Of a stretch of DNA of 64,000 nt, positions 61,771 to 64,000 are shown piece by piece. The notes beneath the pieces are model-generated. The model worked only from the letters and a program-made list of their open reading frames with translations. It made no database searches and was not told the origin of the DNA. Every line of letters starts with the position of its first letter. Within the stretch, counting starts at the first letter, position 1. The stretch is taken from contig NC_079876.1 in assembly GCF_029227915.1 (NCBI RefSeq), forward strand, positions 32,409,828-32,473,827. Direction: 5' to 3'. Source of the stretch: Hydractinia symbiolongicarpus. Lineage: Eukaryota; Cnidaria; Hydrozoa; Anthoathecata; Hydractiniidae. A program made the translations under genes and the position numbers.

Positions 61771-62339
61771 CTAACTTACTGAAAATCGAATGTAATTATT
61801 TTGTAGTTGCAATTACGTCAGCTTTTTTTTTGCTGACGCAACTACAGTATCCTCCTATTTTACATATGCAATCACGTCGGCAGTGCCAATTGCTGACGCT
61901 AATTTTAAGGGCTGGGGAAGCAGCAAAACTTTATCTAGCCAGATGTTGCAGAAATATATTTTAAATACCTTTTCTTATATTTTGCTTCTTAAGGGAAGAA
62001 CAGAAGGATTCATCAAAAAACGGGAGTCTCCTGTTCAATACAGCAGTTAGACCATGTCATTTTACGGCAGACACAATACCCCGTAAGTCCGAATTGGTAG
62101 CTATACATGCTCCTTAAAGTATTCTCCTGGTTAGAATGTTGCGTACTACAACTTTAGGTTGAGAGAAAACATGGACCTTACATGGTTACCCAATTATAAT
62201 GGCTACCCTGGAAAATACATACCCGTCATACACCTTTACGATAATTCAATTGTAAATGCGTTGCTATGGCTCTCTTTAAAATTTTGGTTCATAAGAAAAA
62301 TGTAACTTTTCTTTACATTATATTTCATGAGAATTTCTT
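61771..62339. other. Intergenic stretch, nothing recognised
   Basis: A short imperfect palindrome around GCTGACGCAACTACAGTATCC near 61830-61890 (AATTACGTCAGC and GCTGACG arms) is the only structure seen. Confidence 0.4.
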
Positions 62340-62690
62340 ATAGCAATTCTTTATACTTTCAATGTTGACTTTTCCCATTCTTATCATACTCTTGGATCTA
62401 TACTCTTGGTCTGACAAATCCTCCCACTGTGTCTACCAAATCTTTTGGCTCAAATTCTATTCAACTACAGTCCATTCATTCATGGAATTTTGTCCAAAAC
62501 GCTCTCCCTTTTACTCAATTAGTTTCTCTCACCCCACCCCATCTTGTCATAGCCTCTGGGTAATAATGCTTGTCTCCTTGACAGTGTTAGCCCTATTTCA
62601 AAAATTTGTAACCTCATCTTAACCAACAATGTAAAGCTTACCGTTGGATAAATAAGCTTATTCTATTCTATTCTCCATTCTTTTTCAATA
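62340..62690 (+). mobile_element. Possible LINE 3' tail ending in (TTCTA)n
   Basis: A block of pyrimidine-rich sequence ends TTGGATAAATAAGCTTATTC followed by TATTCTATTCT. This is the kind of short-repeat tail seen at the end of CR1/L2- or Penelope-like elements. The frame inside is broken and no domain is identifiable, so the class is uncertain. Confidence 0.35.
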
Positions 62691-63162
62691 TTTGAAGAAA
62701 AGAGGCAAAAAACATGTTTTTATAAGAGTTTGTTAGGCGCAAATTGTGTTTTCTCCAGTTTTTAATTTTCTTCATATCAATTTCTTTTATATTTTCAAGA
62801 AAAGTTAATAATAATAAGATAGAACATATGTGTACTGTTCATTAAAAACAAAATGCGGCAAGAAAAGTTATCGTGAAAGAACGCGTTTTCTTGTTCATAA
62901 GCTCTTTTAAAAGTGTGATGTTTACCTCCTCCAATTTCAAAAAAAAGGTGCGAAGGAGTGTTAGTTTTCCCGGATTATTGTAAAGGTGTATTGGCTTAAA
63001 AGTATCACGTGACATTTGCCGACGGGAATAATTGCCTATTCATAGCAAAAAATAATGTGTTAGCATCTTTGACAACATATCTGAATTAAATTATCATTGT
63101 TAGAAGACCAGATATATATTTAAAGTTTTTGATGAAAAGTATGTCAAGATCATACTGTATTG

Positions 63163-63480
63163 AGGGGCCTTTGAAAATTCTTTTCAGGCCCTGTTACCAG
63201 AATCTCGCTGCTTTCCACCCTCTTTTAGCCGATTTTCGTCCTGAAAATTCACACATTTGGATAAATCTTGGAAGGCTTGTGGGCGTGTTTTGTAGATGAA
63301 AGATATCGGAATTGATGACAAGAGGAATTGTGCATGGAACAACGAAGAATTTTCAGGCCACAAACAATTTTTAAAATTTCTATATCCTTAGTGGATTTTT
63401 TTCATACCTCAGAGCCCCTCCGCCCCCCCTTAGCGACGATATCCCGCTGACAGGGCCTAAAAATTTTTTCGAAGGTCCCT
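63163..63480. mobile_element. Terminal-inverted-repeat element, about 318 bp
   Basis: The left end AGGGGCCTTTGAAAATTC... TTCAGGCCCTGT and the right end ACAGGGCCTAAAAATTTTTTCGAAGGTCCCT form imperfect inverted repeats of about 33 bases. No coding sequence is inside. The right end stops two bases before the next TIR element. Confidence 0.65.
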
Positions 63481-63482
63481 AA

Positions 63483-63896
63483 GGGGCCGTTAACAAACAG
63501 TTTTCGTCTTCGTTAATGGCAAATTGGCCGCTAGACTTGGAAACCCTCTCCCCAAAGCCCCTTAACGGCTTGCCCATTTCCCCTACGTTAGTTTTCGCCT
63601 CTGTTAACGGCAAATTTGCCGTTAAATAGAATTTCCCCCCTCCGCGCTTTACGGAACAATCTTTGTGGAGAATTATACGAACACGAGATACATTTTTTAG
63701 CAACCAATTCTAGATTATGGCGGATTTTTACTGTGGAAACATTTTCAAATTTGTTGAATTTTTTTTCATTTTCCTTAAAAGAAACAAAAACGGTGAGAAA
63801 GTGAAATTTGTCTCCATTTTTATATTTTTAACGGACATTGCATTACCTCTCCCAATTTGCCGTTAATGGAGACGAAAACTGTTTGTAGACGGCCCC
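63483..63896. mobile_element. Terminal-inverted-repeat element (MITE), about 414 bp
   Basis: The left end GGGGCCGTTAACAAACAGTTTTCGTC and the right end GACGAAAACTGTTTGTAGACGGCCCC are inverted repeats of about 42 bases with roughly four mismatches. The TTAACGGCAAATT motif recurs inside. No coding sequence or clear target duplication is seen. Confidence 0.75.
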
Positions 63897-64000
63897 GAAA
63901 AGATTTTGGTGTTGGGATTAAAATCAAAGCCTGATTTCCCATAGTCATGGTATCCGGTTATAACGGGCTGTGCATAACTGCCTACACACACACAAACCAC

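Overview
The window reads as nuclear DNA of an animal, most likely a cnidarian. The genes are split by GT-AG introns, the DNA is AT-rich, and mobile-element remnants are frequent. There are no bacterial operons. The cnidarian call rests on gene style (HEPN/NB-ARC/TPR receptors, a histidine-rich secreted protein, a TUT4/7-type uridylyltransferase, a Ty3/gypsy element and RTE-type LINE tails). It is an inference, and I cannot name the species.

Layout. (1) 36-2942 (+): a one-exon HEPN-NB-ARC-TPR receptor-like (STAND/NLR-type) gene. (2) 2.9-16.8 kb: a long gene-poor stretch with hairpin elements, a 19-copy 23-bp minisatellite, two SINE-like copies and a decayed pogo-like transposon bounded by TA. 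(3) 16824-20514 (+): a secreted His/Gly-rich protein of about 799 aa with a 158-codon internal duplication. (4) 23543-23998 (+): an isolated N-terminal piece of a hedgehog-acyltransferase-like protein. (5) 26951-33267 (+): a seven-exon gene for a 1518-aa protein with DZIP3-like HEPN, coiled coil, SF1-helicase-like P-loop NTPase, FN3-like domain and ankyrin repeats. (6) 35357-52967 (-): a gene of at least 22 exons for a TUT4/TUT7-type terminal uridylyltransferase; its introns hold tandem Helitron-like units, minisatellites, a Harbinger-like MITE and two LINE tails. (7) 54.7-61.8 kb (+): a degenerate Ty3/gypsy LTR retrotransposon. (8) 62.3-63.9 kb: a LINE-like tail and two abutting terminal-inverted-repeat elements.

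How the genes may relate. Two different genes about 24 kb apart start with the same kind of HEPN domain (R-N-x3-H core). One uses an NB-ARC ATPase with TPRs, the other an SF1-like NTPase with FN3 and ankyrin repeats. Both look like intracellular sensors or effectors that could act on RNA, and the TUT gene is also an RNA-tailing enzyme. A shared RNA-based defence role is a hypothesis only. The HEPN-NTPase-FN3-ANK gene is the best candidate for an undescribed system. An in-frame duplicated splice donor in it could add a membrane-spanning segment.

Limits: exon models come from reading splice sites and phases by eye. At least two short exons of the TUT gene were not located. No similarity search was run.
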